From Carposina sasakii (lineage: Eukaryota; Arthropoda; Insecta; Lepidoptera; Carposinidae), in contig CP053155.1 in NCBI GenBank assembly GCA_014607495.2, forward strand, positions 14,136,001 to 14,200,000: DNA of 64,000 bases, given 5' to 3'. The notes under the pieces were generated by a model. The model was not told where the DNA came from. It did not search any database and was given only the letters and a program-made list of their open reading frames with translations. Position 1 is the first letter of the stretch. Each line of letters starts with the position of its first letter. Below are positions 15,701-30,700 of the stretch, one piece after another. The translations under genes and the position numbers were made by a program.

Positions 15701-18700
15701 TGCTTCCACGTATAGTGATATGAAACTGTCTCCCAGTAGGTGCACTATTTGACCGTTGTTCCCAGAATGACCGTACCGGACAAACTAAATAAGCTATAAC
15801 AAACTTCATTAATACCCGGTAAGCCGAATGTAAACAAAAGATAAGAGACAGAGCCCCTCTATTTGTGTGATTCATCGGCCTACGTAACGCATACAGAGGC
15901 CTGTCTCGAGTCATAAGTAAATCTAACGTCGACTCGCGCGCACGTTTCACATACGCTTTTTACACGGGTCGCAAGTTCACTCCTTGCGGTACACCAAATT
16001 TTTTTTTGCTCTATAATGACGTTGAGTTGTTTGTGTTAAGTGGGTGTGTCATAAAGGTTAAAGTGCTTTCGTTTTTTACTGTGTTTTGTGTCATCACAAG
16101 TCAAGATGTTTCCGAGGATTCAAGGATTGGTGAGTGCCTCATTAAAATTATCTATTCCTAATATTTACATTGGTGTCACAAATATTGTTATCGATCGACC
16201 CAGAAGTGTCAAAATATGAAATTAGTGGTATCGTTATTTAGTAGACCTAATTATGTTCTGCTAATAAATATTGGTATTGTGGTCACGTAGAAGACGTTCC
16301 ACACGATTTCACTGCTCTCTAGAACAAATACCACGTGCTTGTCACGTAGTAACGGTCTCTGTGGGGGATACATTTGTTTCCTTAAATGTATATATGCCCT
16401 ATATTTTTAACAATTAATCTAATTTTTTTTAGATGAACGATTAATATTTTTTTATCATAAGAGACTCCACATTCGTATCCTATAAAAGTAACCGACTGAA
16501 CAGAAACTAATAATATCAATTACCTGCATAATTAAAAGTAGAGAGCCTGCCAATAAAAAGTAGATTCACTGCAACTCAATACACGCATGTTTCTACACTG
16601 TGACGCAATGGATTCAAATAGTCGATCAATGTAACGCAATATTTACAAAATATCGATAGCAATCGCTTACTTTCAAAATGAGGCTACTTATAAACATGGC
16701 TTCATAAGAAACTTATTGAATTTCTCACAGAATAAAACATAGCTTCTGTGCCTATTAGGAAGTATAATATTCTATGAGGTAACAACAATTTCGAAACCCA
16801 AACAGTTGTTTTTAGATGCTCTCACTGAACAGACAACCATTCTAAAAATAACGTTGGGTTTAAAAAAGCGCAAACAAAACTACAGGTTGTTTCTGCAGTT
16901 ATCGCAAATATTCCTCTATAGAAATGGAGACAATAGAATACCGGCAACATGGAACATAATGAGAATTCTTCGGACAGTTGGCATGTAACTATAGAGTCTA
17001 TAAGCAATGCATTCAAATATAATTCACTTGATAATTATTTAATTGCAAAACCAGTGTCTATTAACTAAATATTGTTATCTGTTCCTGTTTTTCACGTCAA
17101 TATTCTTAAAGAAACAATATTATTTTTAAGATAAGTTTAAACATGTTACATTACAAATTTTAAAAAAATTGTGGAGAATATTTTTTAAATTAAATTTTGT
17201 AGAGATTCTATAGCTGTTTATTCTTGGAATTCAGAGAGCAGCTTAGTCAGAAGATCCTGATTCATTGGTTATGAAAAAATGAGTCAAAGGACCTCGTTAT
17301 GGAGAATTACGGAATTCTTATTAAAGGGGGATTTTGCGTCATCCTATATTATGTATAAATATTAGAAAGAGGCTGAGGATGGATTTCATTGGACTTAAAT
17401 AATTGAATATATAATTTTATTTGATGGCCAATATCGTAACTTAAATTATTTTAGACTGAAAGTATCACTTGATATTTACAAAAGCAATATAAGTTAACTT
17501 ATTCTTGGTATAACTAGGTTTTTCTGGATTGTTAAATAATGTTTTACACGTCTCTGTGATTGATTAGTATTGATTACTAAAAAGAGTTGAGTTTGAGGTG
17601 ACTTGTGTTTTTTAATATAGTTTTTTAAAGTTAAGTGTTTTAACTAAAAGAGCTTCACCAATTTCAAAAATATTTAACACAATAAATGTACAGTTAAAAA
17701 GTCCTAACCAACCAAAGTTATTTCAAGTAATTAACTAGAATACCTAAGATAGATTCTGATATCCAAAATTATTATAATTATGTGCTTTCATAAACTTCAA
17801 AATGAATCTACTACAATAAGAAGTTTTCGAACAAAAGATCGGTCTGTTAGCTGCCTTTAGTATGCAGAGTTTATTTCCTACTAACCTTGAAGATAGAAAC
17901 GGTAATCAAAAGGCTACAATGAAGACAAAAGAATAGTTTTGATTGACGACATATCTATTGTCAGTTAAGTAAAAATTTCAATAAATAACGTCCTAAATGC
18001 TAAATTTAGATTTAAATTGAACCGAGAATTAAAACACGTGCTGTCTAGCTTTTCTTGAGATAAATACGAGTAGAGAGAGAGCTGTCATGTGTGCCAATCC
18101 TTGATTTATTTAAATTTAGATATACGCGTTTGCTGCAAGTGGCCCTTAACTTAGTATTAACGCGGCGGCGGTAGTCTCACCCTTTTCCCTCTCTGGACTT
18201 AATAAAGTAACAGATGATAAGGGGTTCAATTTCACCTCTTCGCGTTTGGATTGTGTGGTATTTTTGTAACTCTGTATAAAAGTAGACGTGGATCTCTATT
18301 TTTTTAAATTTTTAATTCTACGTAGTAGGCAGTAGGGAAATTTCGAAAAGCATTTAAGATTTCACAAAAAAAATCACATTTGTAAGTATATATGTATTAT
18401 CGACTTATTACATAATTAATTATATCACATATAATGTAATCAGAATCGTAACAGTAAGCCCACAGCACAGACGGCAGATCAAGTAAACCAGTTACTCTAC
18501 AAGTCACTGGCTGCATATCGTATGTTCGACCTTGGCATCGATTGCCTAGGTAAGCCAGTTGCGTACTAATTCACCTGAAAATGGTTTTGTTAGGTTAAAG
18601 TTACAAGATTTCATGACAATACACCTGAGAAAAATAAAGACCATAGTGGTTACTCAAATGGACAAATTGGCAGGTAGAGTAAGATCCTCGACCGTGTGGT

Positions 18701-21700
18701 GACCACATATTGTACATGGTTACTTTTACATACATATATTTATATACACACGGCTGTGTTCCCGTAATGGGCTAGACATAACTGCAGGATCATAAAAGAG
18801 ATCCCACATGATTAACATGGACATAAAATCACGTCAGTGCAGTGTAAAGACTGTTCTTTAGGAATTTACCATACTGTCGTCATCATAGATACGAGTATAT
18901 CTATATATATCATCATCGTCATAGAAATGTCGTAGCTTTCATACTATAGGGGCACGTCTCGAAAATTTTGTGATTTCGAGTATTTACAATATTTGGATAC
19001 AAAATCAACACGGCTACATCTTAAACGTATTTTCCCAATACTCATTTTTTTTTAGTTGTGCCCCTATAGTATGAAAGCTGCGATGTGATTTCAAGTTTAA
19101 GTCATGGATGTTTATATACTTATCTATGTATTTATATACCGTTGCTTAGTATCCACGACACAAGACCTTAGGGATCTTAGTGTGGGACTAGGTCAATGTG
19201 TTGTGAAGTGTGTTAAAAAAAAAAAAAAAAAAAAGTTTAAATTTTTTTGAATAGAGTTTCTACAGTCAACGGACTATTTCACCTAATAGAATCGCATAAT
19301 CGCATTCGCTTAATATACTCCGGCAGAGTAGAGTTTGCACCACATGCCTGCCCGTGGGTATTGTGTGGTGAATAAGGGTTTCCGGGAGGTGGGCAGCAGC
19401 GCCTCCCGTGCTGACAACATAGCCCGTAAATCACACTGCGGTCACCAACCCGCCTGCCCAGCGTGGTGACTATGGGCAAAACCTTGGGGGAAGGCTACGT
19501 CCAGCAGTGGACTGCAATAGGCTGAAGACGAAGGCGACTTCTTTAAATACACTCTGTATATGCTACTTATAATAATGTTTCACATGTTTTGTATTTTTTT
19601 TTAATCTTCATTAAACCTACAATGCTCTTTCCGTATACAATTTAGTACAAAATGTTAACATGTAATACACTCAGTCACCTTCGCGATGTAATCAATACCC
19701 GTCAGAGGATGTGTGAAGCCAAGTCGTGACCACTTCCTCACGCTAATAGCGTTCTCACCCATGCAGCGTTTACAACCGTTGATCTACATAGAGCATGGAT
19801 ATCGACTATCGACTTTCACTCGTAGATTATCATTTAAATTGAACATAATCGGTACTGGAAATTTCAATTGTCGCATAGGACATTTTGACAAATATGAGTG
19901 CAAATATAATATGAGTGTTGGCAACCTCCTATTTTAACCCGACTGCTCCAGAAGGAAGGTTATGTTTTTCGAGTGTATTTTTGTATGTATCGCACGCTTT
20001 AGAGCTTAAACGAGTTATCGAATTTGAGCTTGATTGGCATCATAAGATTCGTTTAGGTTGTGATAGTGATATTGGGTCATAATTTTTACGCAGTCAGGTT
20101 ATTTTTCTTTAAATAAATGATTGTAGAATAGTTACGTGATGTGAAAGGATACAGAGGCTAATAACATATATTGCTGGGCTCAAATTTTAATAACTTCAAA
20201 GTTGCTTGTTTTATGTAACTTACAACATATTACATATTAATGTTTTATTCTGTCACACATGCGGAGTAACCTTTAACTCCTTGGCTATTTGCTGTCGGAC
20301 GTCATTGTCGTATAAATAAGGAAATCGTTAAAAAATATTACAATCGCGTAAATGCAGTGATAGGTTAAATCCATACCTACTTATTAGCAACAGTCTCTTT
20401 GTCTATAATATAAACTCGAAATCACAAAAAAATGTTGAGATGTGCCCATATAGTAAGAAAACTGCGATATACTATGTTTTTGTATAGTTGGATGGATCAC
20501 ATAGAGGTCATCTTCCTGCCCTTACCCCGTTATTTATGGGGTCTGCGCAATATGGTTTCTATTCAAACTCGTATCACCAAAAATTTGGCGAATAATTTTA
20601 CGGCCCGGCTTGACGCCAAAACCCTTCTTTGGGTATAGATAAGTGTTTTTTTTTTATTCGTACATGAAATACAGTGAAACTTGGTTAAGTGGGACCTGGA
20701 TAAGTGAGAAACCTCCATAACTGGAACTCATGCTGAGGTCGCAACACGTTGGCACTATATTACCCCTATTAGTGGGACGAAGCAAACCCTTATATCTGGG
20801 ATTCATTCTTTCGATTTATCATCATTAGTTACCTCTATAATTGAGACAGCGAGTGAATTTTATATGAATAAACCTCTGTAACTGAGATAACAACGTTTTG
20901 TTTGTTTACTTACTTATTCTTATTCTACCCGCAAATTCCGCACTAAACTACGTAAGTAATTTTGAGCCTCCGCGACCTCCAGTTTTAGTTTTACTCCACT
21001 GTCATATGAATGTTAATTTGTAAAATGTCAAAACGAAAGCTACTATATAATATAATAATATAATATTCACACACTTCACAACACATTAACTTAGTCCCAC
21101 ATTAAGATCCATAAGGTCTTGTACTATCTTTATCATTACGTGAAAAACTGAAGTTAATATCCGTTTACGAAAGTGGGAAGACACGCGATGAAGTTTGAGT
21201 CGAATTTAATGTGCCAAAATCTACTCTTTGTAGTATAATTCAGAGTAGACATAAAATTCAATCACAATGTTCTGAAGGACAAGGAAAACTAAAACGTGTA
21301 CGTTTATCAGAATATCATAAACTCGACCAGTGTTTGCTAACATGGGTCAAGCAACTTCGTAACAAAAACGTTCCATTAAGTGGACCGATGATTAAAGAAA
21401 AGGTCAAATTTTGTTTTGATTAAAACTCATTTATAATTTTTTATTGTCATTTTATTTAATGATCGCACCTCTATAACTGAAATACCCTGTATTCTAACCT
21501 TTATTAGTGGAACCCTCTGTAAATGAGACAGATATTTATTTATACCTGGATATCTGAGACACTGGGTAAATGGAATACCTCAATAAGTGAAACAATATTG
21601 CAGGTCCCTTGAGGTCAATCACTAAGTTATCGCATATAGAGTTATAAACTACCTATTTGTATTTCTGAGCAAGATACTTTTAAAAAACAATACAACAGAA

Positions 21701-24700
21701 CCGGTGACATAATTATTTAATCTTCAATTTTGTTTTGATAACTATACGTTTATCAATTTAATGACCAATTAATTATCTTTAAATATTTCACCGAAAGTCT
21801 AAATTGACAAGGCCGAGCAATAAAGTGCCTATTTACTTGTATTTATATCCAGTACTTCCTATGGCAGTATGATAAGATAAATAATATAATTATTTTGATT
21901 CATGTACTCGTAACATTCCATTATATAATGTTTCACCCGAAATCCGTTTCGAGGTAGGAGCCGCTAATGCTATGTACATTTTTATTGCAAATAATTAATA
22001 ATAATAATAATTGACCCGGTGGCTTAGTGGTTATAGCGGCTGGCACGGTTTGCAGTGGTCGTGGGTTCGATTCCCACTCGGGTGAAGAATTTTTTCCATT
22101 TTCTTTATTAATAATTTTATTAATAAAAAAATAGAACAATAGAAAAAAAGATTTTTTAATCTTATACGATTGATTTGAAAAACTTTATCTGTATCTTTCA
22201 CATATTATAATTAGAACAACACACATTGCACTAAATCGATCACAAAAATCTTGAAAATAATACATATTTGCACCAATAAAAAACTAAAGCCACCTGTCTC
22301 GTAGGATGCAGTTAATTATTTCTGCCACATTGCATCCGGTGCATGTGAAAAAGTGGCTTTTACATCGCCAATAATTTAATACCAAGTGTAGCGACAACTT
22401 GTTTAATCAACTTGAAGTCTTTGTCCAGATGTAGATGACATTCTACTACAATTATTATTCAACAAAGATTATATTTTAACTCATATAGATGTAGGTTGTA
22501 CATCTCAACTATACCCTCAAAATTGGTCAGAAGTGGCACCATGTGATCCTATCGGCCCTTGGTGCTCTGCCTACCCCGTAAGGGATAAAGTCGTGATTAT
22601 ATGTATGTATACATACATATAATCACGCCTTTATCCCTTATGAGGTAGGCAGAGTACCAAGGGCCGACAGAACCACTATTTTTTTAATGTAGGCAACATG
22701 TTAGTGCCCCCGCCAAGACGAGCCTTATAATACCTAATGTATGGAATGCAAGAGTGCAATGTTTGATTCATTGACTAAAAAAAACAATTTTCTGCAACTG
22801 TTATAATAATATAACTAGTTGCTTAAAGTAGCTACTGAGCAGCGTAGATGATCGCTGTTTATCTTTTTGTACAGTAATAAAAAAGACGTAAATATTATAG
22901 GCAAGTTACGCAATTAATTATACTTAAATAACAATAAAATATATAAAACAAAGTAACTACCTAGATTGATACATTGTTAGAGTCAGCAATATGTAGAGCT
23001 ACAATTTCATAGTTTTTCTTTAGATTTAGTTACTTACTGGTTCTAACATGTATATTATATATTCATAGAATACGCAAAAAAAATATGTAAATACCTGTTA
23101 TATAGCATAAAAAAGTGCAATTATTCGTTTTTGATAGTATATCCTCAGTATGTATGTAAACCAAAATGCCAAATCTTAGGCAATATGAGTTTCGAAAGAA
23201 ACCATTTTGCACCGACCCCATAAATAAGGATAAGGGCAGGTAGATGACGATGACCGTTAGTATACAGGGTATATTTTGGTCGTCAACGTTCCCGAAAACT
23301 ACGGAATCTCCTCATCATCACGATAATTTTTCTCCATGGAAGCATACCTGGGAAGTGTCTGGTTCCCAAGATATTAGGGTCCAAAGTTGAGAAAATAGAC
23401 TGCGTTTTTCTGCATAAATGCACATTGACGCGTGTAGCAACATTTTTTCACGAGAAATAATTAAATATCTGTCTATGAAAAAACTAGCATAAACACTGGA
23501 CACTATAAATTTCGCCCGATCAAGTATTATTAATTTTTTTCAAAAAAGTTACATCTTTTCCCAGATTTTTTTTGGCATAAACTTACTTTTATTTAAGCTA
23601 CCCTCCGTTAAGGGTGGCAACGAAAAAGCGGGTGGGGCTGTGTCGGGGCACACGGCCGTTGGTTTTAACGTGAAACGTCTATGTTAGCGAATCGCTTTTA
23701 AAGTAAAAGATTGAAATGAAAACAAGATGGACGCTGTTTTAAGTATTTTAATAAAAAAAGAACAGGTACGTAATAGAAACATAAAATACATAGCAAATGT
23801 TTATATATTTATTGTCACTTTCTGGTTATTTTAAATAGCAGCCGCCCACGACTTCGTCCGCGTGAGGGGGCGTTGTACCCGTGCGAAGCCGGGCAGGTTG
23901 TTGTATAGACTGTAGCCTTCCTTGGTAAATGGGCTATCTAACACTGAAAGAATTTTTCAAATCAGACCAGTAGTTCCTGAGATTAGCGCGTTCAAACAAA
24001 CAAACAAACAAACTCTTCAGCTTTATAATATTATAGTATAGATATAAATACTGTCCAAATTACACTTATTTTTGTATAAATCAATCGGTTCAAATAAACT
24101 TGACAAACACACGAAAGAATCACCACGCTATAAAGTCGGAGTCACGAGTTACACTGAATAGAAACAAGCGTGAGCGCCGGTTTCGCACAGTTATCGCAGT
24201 ATCCCTCCCCCGCCCCCCCGCTTGACCCCGACACGAACTCAATGTCATAACAGCGAGCTGACTATATAAGTGAAATATTTACACCACATTTTTGTTTCTA
24301 AGACCAATAGTTTTTTAATTATTAAGGTACGATGATATAGACCTTTTCGTTACGGTCCAGTTTTTAAACCTGGTACCCGTATGTGTCGGCGCGATTTTAA
24401 AGACGTTTCACGTCAAAAACACCCTATATATGTAAGTTGTAACTGAAACCATTTGTTTACCATACCAACATAACGCCGCATCGCAATGCAGTGACACGTC
24501 CGGCTGAGTCACCCGGAGCGTCCCGAAATACCCCCGTCTGTGGGCTACCAGACGAGGGGGCACTGACACACATGTCTGCGAAATTCATAGGCGTGAACAT
24601 ATTCCTAATCGCTCATTTGGTAGAGTAGTGGCACAACTTCAAAAAAATTGTGAAACCAAATAAAAATATACACTCCTAATGTGTAATTTCGTATTTTTTG

Positions 24701-27700
24701 CTTTGCATGAAAGTTGCTTGAAGCGATTTTGTTTTGTTAAAACCATTTTATTAAAATTCTACTTTACAATCTGCGAAAATGATAATAATATGGCCAAATT
24801 GCAGTACCTACTATAAATCGTGAATAGAGAAATATCTCTGTATTTGATCAAGTGCTATTCAAAATAGAGTTTAGACCCGTTAAGTCATAATAAAAAAATA
24901 TTATTTTACTTTAACACAATTTCTAAGAATATAATTTATCGGTCCATATTCAAATTGTATAATGTAACTTGGTAATTAATAATCAATTACAGTATGTAAA
25001 TTAATAATGATGTAAATAAAAACCGGATCGAACTATACCCACGGGATAATAAACAATCTGATCATCCAAAGGGATTTATGGGTTTTTTACTCTTAGTTTA
25101 AAAAAAAATACTGCTTGAGATTTAATTTTTGCGTATTTTGTAGTACCTTAACATGATTTACGCGTTAATTATTATAAAAAAATACGTATGATAGGAGAAC
25201 AAAAACTTACACGCTCTATACAAGTTATAATTTATGTTAATTACATTATTTCTTATGTACACCGTTTAACATAATGATTTGTTCATACTAACAGTAACAT
25301 GTTTTACCGGCTATAGACTTGTGGGGAATGATATATTAACTTTAAAAAATAAGAATTTTAAATAAGTGGTAGATTATACGTGATAGACTAACACATTTTC
25401 AAATAAAATCGTATTCGTGTTATTCGTAAGATAGGATATGATAGACGAAGAAGAAAGCATGAAAATACCTAGGTTTATTAATATAGGAGAGGTTTAATAT
25501 AGGTGGTCAGCCCATCGCCTATAAAATACCAAGACCCTCTTGTCCCTCTACTGACTTGTACAGTATGCCCGGGAAGAGAAGCATCTGTAGTATTATACGT
25601 TATTTTTTTAACTCCCAGAGCAGCATAGAAGACTACTAACCGAACTTGTACATCTCAACTATACCCTCAAATTGGTCAGAAGTGGCACCATGTGGTCCTA
25701 TCAGCCCTTGGTTCTCTGCCTACCCCGTAAGGGATAAAGGCGTGATTATGTGTATTATATTTAATACAGGTAAGAAAATATAGGTCAATATAAGACATGA
25801 TATAAGATAATGATAATGAATCACAATGTTTTTATGATTTTTCCCACACGTTGCAGGATTTATCTTATCTGAGACTCTCTTGAGACAGCGCGGATTTAGT
25901 ACGAGTACACCTCTAGGGCTGGTAAAATGCACAGGTATTTGTAAGTTTTAAGTAATTATTAAAAGCTGTTTAAATTTTTGGGCTTTTTATATAGGTCATT
26001 TATTGAAATGTATCTATTTATTATAAAATGCATTTTTTTACACAAATTGAAATTTTATTTTGTAGTTAACATGAAGAATTGTATTATAGACTTGTCACCT
26101 GACAACCCTATTAACCAGGTTGACTTATAAAAGTATAATGCTCTACATTTATTACATTTTGTAAATAAACATTCGTTATCATGAAAAAGCAAACCCTTTG
26201 TGATGTTTTAGATTAGATACAAGATTTATATCACTGTGCAAATATTTGATTTGTTTATTTGACCAACTTCCCACCAAATGTTATGGCGATTTGCGATTTA
26301 TTATTATAGCTTCGTAAGTAAGGGGTGACAAATAGTACCTATATTAATATGTCTCCGATCTCCACTATCCATGCATACATGCATCTTCTCTACCTCTACC
26401 ATTATGATCATTTTCAACCATAAAACTCCACTGCCGAACATAGGCCTCCCTTAATTACCCCTGTTGCATACAAACTGCATCCACACCGGCGACCCTGGAA
26501 GATCATATATGTTATTCTTGTATTCTTTATTGTAGGTACACACAAACATAAGACAATATAGTGACAACATAGTTACACAGAAAGTGTACAAAGGCGAGCT
26601 TATATGTTTAAGCTTCTTTTATTGTTTTTATTTATACCTTGAATAACATTAATAAGTAAAACATAGAAATATTATATCCAGAGAAATCCAGGTATATCCC
26701 ATGACTCTCTGGGTCTCCGAACCAAAATAATGACTGAAGATTTTTTTAAACTAACATAATTAAGCACACTTACACTGTATTTCCAAAATGAGGTAGCCTT
26801 CTAGCTTCTGACTGCAGAATCACGAAAGAAATCCTACAGCCACGTTTAGCATAGAGATCCTAGTTGTTTTTTTCAACCTTAAATCTTATAAATACAATAC
26901 ATGCACTGTTTTGTTCGCCATTCGTATCAGACTTCCTACTAGCTCATATTTACCAATTAAAAACAATGTACAATACTCAAGTATATTTAATTTAGCAATG
27001 TTAGGTAAACGTAGCCATATTGTAAACATGTTTAAGCTGAGCAAATGTTATTGACCCTGTAGTATACATACCGCTATCAGCTGTATCATTTGATATTGAA
27101 ATCTATGAAATCTAGCAAATTCCCAAAATAGTACTTCCAATGAAAATTCTTAAGCCCTAAATTAAACAGAATGCCTTTAAAAATTACATAGTAAAAAAAT
27201 ATTCTCTACCTTTATTTGTAAATAAAATTTAGATTTCAATTAGTCTTAAAGTTTATAACAACACTTTTGCACAAACATAGTGTGTTACCTTTAACTCGAG
27301 TCTCTGACAATATGTGTGTGTATAAATAAAAGCCTTTAATCTCACGGCCACAAATCCACTGCGTTTTAATTTTAAACAAAGGAACTAAGTTTTCCGTGTT
27401 CGTTACAATTAAGATAATATTTATTTTAATATCAAAAATCCAATCAAAGGGCGTATTAGTACATACATATAATAACGCCTTTATCCCTTACGGGGTTGGC
27501 AGAGCACCAAGGGCCGATAGAACCACATCATTATTATTGTGGCGTATTAGTAATAAAATAAATCATATATTAACAAATTATATTTACGTTAAACAAGGAT
27601 CCAAAACTAGGCAAGCCTATTGATATGTAAATTCAAAATAAACACTGACGTAGGTACCTAGGTACGAGTAGTTTGATAACGAAATAGTAAATTGTTTGAC

Positions 27701-30700
27701 CAACTCGAAAACTCATAACTCGGCACTTGCAATAATTATAAATTACGAATAAGCTTATTAATTGAAGTAAGTACTGGTGAAAAGGGAAGCGCTTTCGGCT
27801 CCACCGGGCCACTAGTTATTGCTTGGCCCATGTATATGTCGTGGCCATATTGTTAAATTGATCATTTCATGAAATGGTCGAGCATTTCATGAAGTGGTCG
27901 CATTTCATGAAGTGGCCAATTCAATTTGACCAGATAGTTAAATCGTCTACATTTCACGATTTTGTCATCCACGTTTGGCCAAATCGTATTAACAGGGTGT
28001 CCATAAAATCCGAATGTGGTAAGAGCTTATATAAATAATATATACCGTACACCATATATAAGTATACCATAAGGTATGATGGTATGATTTTTTTTGCTAT
28101 TATTTATGTGATATTTTCACAATATAATATTTAAAAACATAAAAGACTTTACAAAAGCGATTCGCATCTGGCACATCGCCTGACGCTGCCTGGGCACGCT
28201 CGCTCCGCTCGCTCGGCTCGTGCGTCATTTGTCATAGTCTAACCTAACCTAACCTAACCTAACCTATCGTAATCTAAGGTTTTTGTTTAACAATATTATT
28301 ATAAACCACCATTAAGTCTAATATACATTATACAATATAACATACTATCCGTGAACTTCTTCTGCATAGTCACCCTACTCTCTTTAATTTGTTTTATAAC
28401 CTAAAAAGAAAAATCCGCCATCTTCACACATAAATAAAACGCGCGCAGCGCCTCTACCGGTGATTCATGTAACTATTTTACGATATGATCAATAATCTTG
28501 ACCACTTCATGAAATGATCGGGCGTTTAGTTGCCCATATCGAGAAACGATTTTTAATCATCGATCTGCCCAAACCATATCATGATGTGGCCAATAGACAG
28601 TTGAACTTTTCATGAAATGTGACCATTTCATGAAATGCTCGACCATTTCATGAAATGATCAATTCTACGATATGGCCACGACATATATATTCCAATCATT
28701 GGGAGAGACTTCGACATCGCGTACAACTATTAGGATTTTGCATTCGATTGTGGTTCTCTCTTGCATCTGATAGGTGGCTCTGCTACAGTACGATTTATGT
28801 AGGCAAAATCTTTCTCGCACAGTTGCAAAAAAGTGATTTGTCTTGGGACATGTGTCCCCGGAGACATAGGGCAGCGATTGGCATCATGACATATTGTTAT
28901 GTACGAGTACATCGTACTTTATTTGCGTATATGTACCTACTTATATTTTTTGCATCCACGAATGTGTAGAGCAGACGTCACAGTGTCATCTTGTCAGAGC
29001 GTGGTTTTCTTTATAAATTAATTATTTTATAATAATTTTCGCATTGCTTCTATTACCCAAATATAAACTAACCACCACCTTGTCAAATATTAACCTATGA
29101 CGACAACAGTGCTAATTACCGCTAACCCCAATATTAACGTAAGCTAACGTGTATAAAGACAAGAATAAAATAACGTAAATATTTACACAAGTTAGAATAT
29201 CGATAATACTGAGCCAAATAAATATATATATAAATATCGACGCTTTAACCCGGTCATCTTATCGATAGTATTCAATGCCGTACAAAAATGCGTACATCTC
29301 TACCTCAGAGTACTTCCTGACTTTAAGCATAGAGGAATAAGAAATCATAGAGTGCTAATGTCATACTAACTTCGATGCACCATTAGACTTTCCGGTGCCT
29401 CACAATTCCAGTCCTTAACCTTGGATTGCATTGCAGTACATTAGTGGTGTAGTACATTACAGTAATGCAATCTAGTCTTAATCCTCTATGCTCTAAGGTA
29501 CCATTACATTAGTGGTTTTACTATGTGATTGCAGTGGAGTAGAATAGCACTATCCCATGCCTGCCCGTGAGTATCGTAAGAGGCGATTAAATATTTCTGG
29601 GAGGTGGGCGCCATCCGTGTTGCTAACTTAATCCGATAATCATACTAAATCATAGTTGGTATCTGGAAATCTTATCCTATAGGTTGGATGGGCGCTTAGA
29701 AGGCCTAAATGGGGGCGGTAACGAGACCCAGAAAAAAAAATTGGGGCGTTATGTAGAAGCTTGGGAGTTATAGTAGTTTTTAAGTAGGTGAAAAAATGGG
29801 GGCGCTTAAACATAATTCATTCTCAAAGTGGGCAGTAGACAAAATAAGTTTGGGAACCCCTGAGAGTAGGTACACTAACATATTAAACAGAACAAACATT
29901 TACAAGTCTAAGTATACTATATTCTCTGTATGTTTTTTTTTATCTGTGTAGGACTTGATGAGCTGAGCATGTAAGAGTACGTCTCTGTAATACGTGAGGT
30001 AGATGTGTTACATTTTGAGGTAAGGTTTTTTTCTTACTTCAATCTAACCTTCCTTACACCAAGTATCTATGTAAAATACCAACGTATATAGTACCCATTA
30101 AAGAAAAAGCCAAGTATAGTAAAAACTCAAAGTAACTACGGGTATCGAAAGATTTTTTGTTTTGAAAAAATATGCGTTTCGCGTTAGGAAATGGCAAATC
30201 GGAAGGCGTTCACTTCACAATTGTAGTTTACTATCGGCTATCGGACAATGCAATAGTTGTCAGTTTTTTGTCGGTGCTCGTGTTTGGGAAAAGTGACGAA
30301 AAAAGCACGCCAATGTTAATCGACAGTTGGTTACCGAAGTTTAGTGAAATCGGACTTGTCTACGCGAAGTTTCATATATTCCTTTGTAAGTTAAGTAAGG
30401 GTTAACAGTGGCCGCAGTTGACTTTAGTATAACATGAGGCGTAATATTCTATTTTATAGCGCTCCATATTCGGACGATGACGATGAGTGTTGTTACAGTA
30501 GTAGAGATTATAGAAGTGTCAGACGAGAGACCAAAATGACCTTATTTCGCAGATCGGTGAGTTATATTAGCTAAACTGGTAATTGTCATACTCATTTTAA
30601 CACTCATTTTGGCGCCTGATCTCTCTCCGGTCGTGTCGGCATTCCGTCCCATCGGACTATGAGAGTGACGGAATAGAGAGTGCATCTGTGTTTGCGCACA

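Noticed and set aside
15657..15950. 97-codon minus-strand frame
   Set aside because: No recognisable domain and no codon or composition signal. It lies just before the candidate leader on the other strand.
22015..22090. tRNA gene (B box ggttcgattccc, acceptor-like ends)
   Set aside because: The anticodon arm does not close on a seven-base loop, an AT-rich tail follows, and near copies at 59.9 and 60.3 kb show it is a SINE family.
27850..27920. CRISPR-like repeated palindromes
   Set aside because: The repeats are short, irregularly spaced and form the mirrored ends of a fold-back element in a eukaryotic intron.
28655..28969. 104-codon plus-strand frame
   Set aside because: It overlaps the end of a fold-back element and has no family resemblance.
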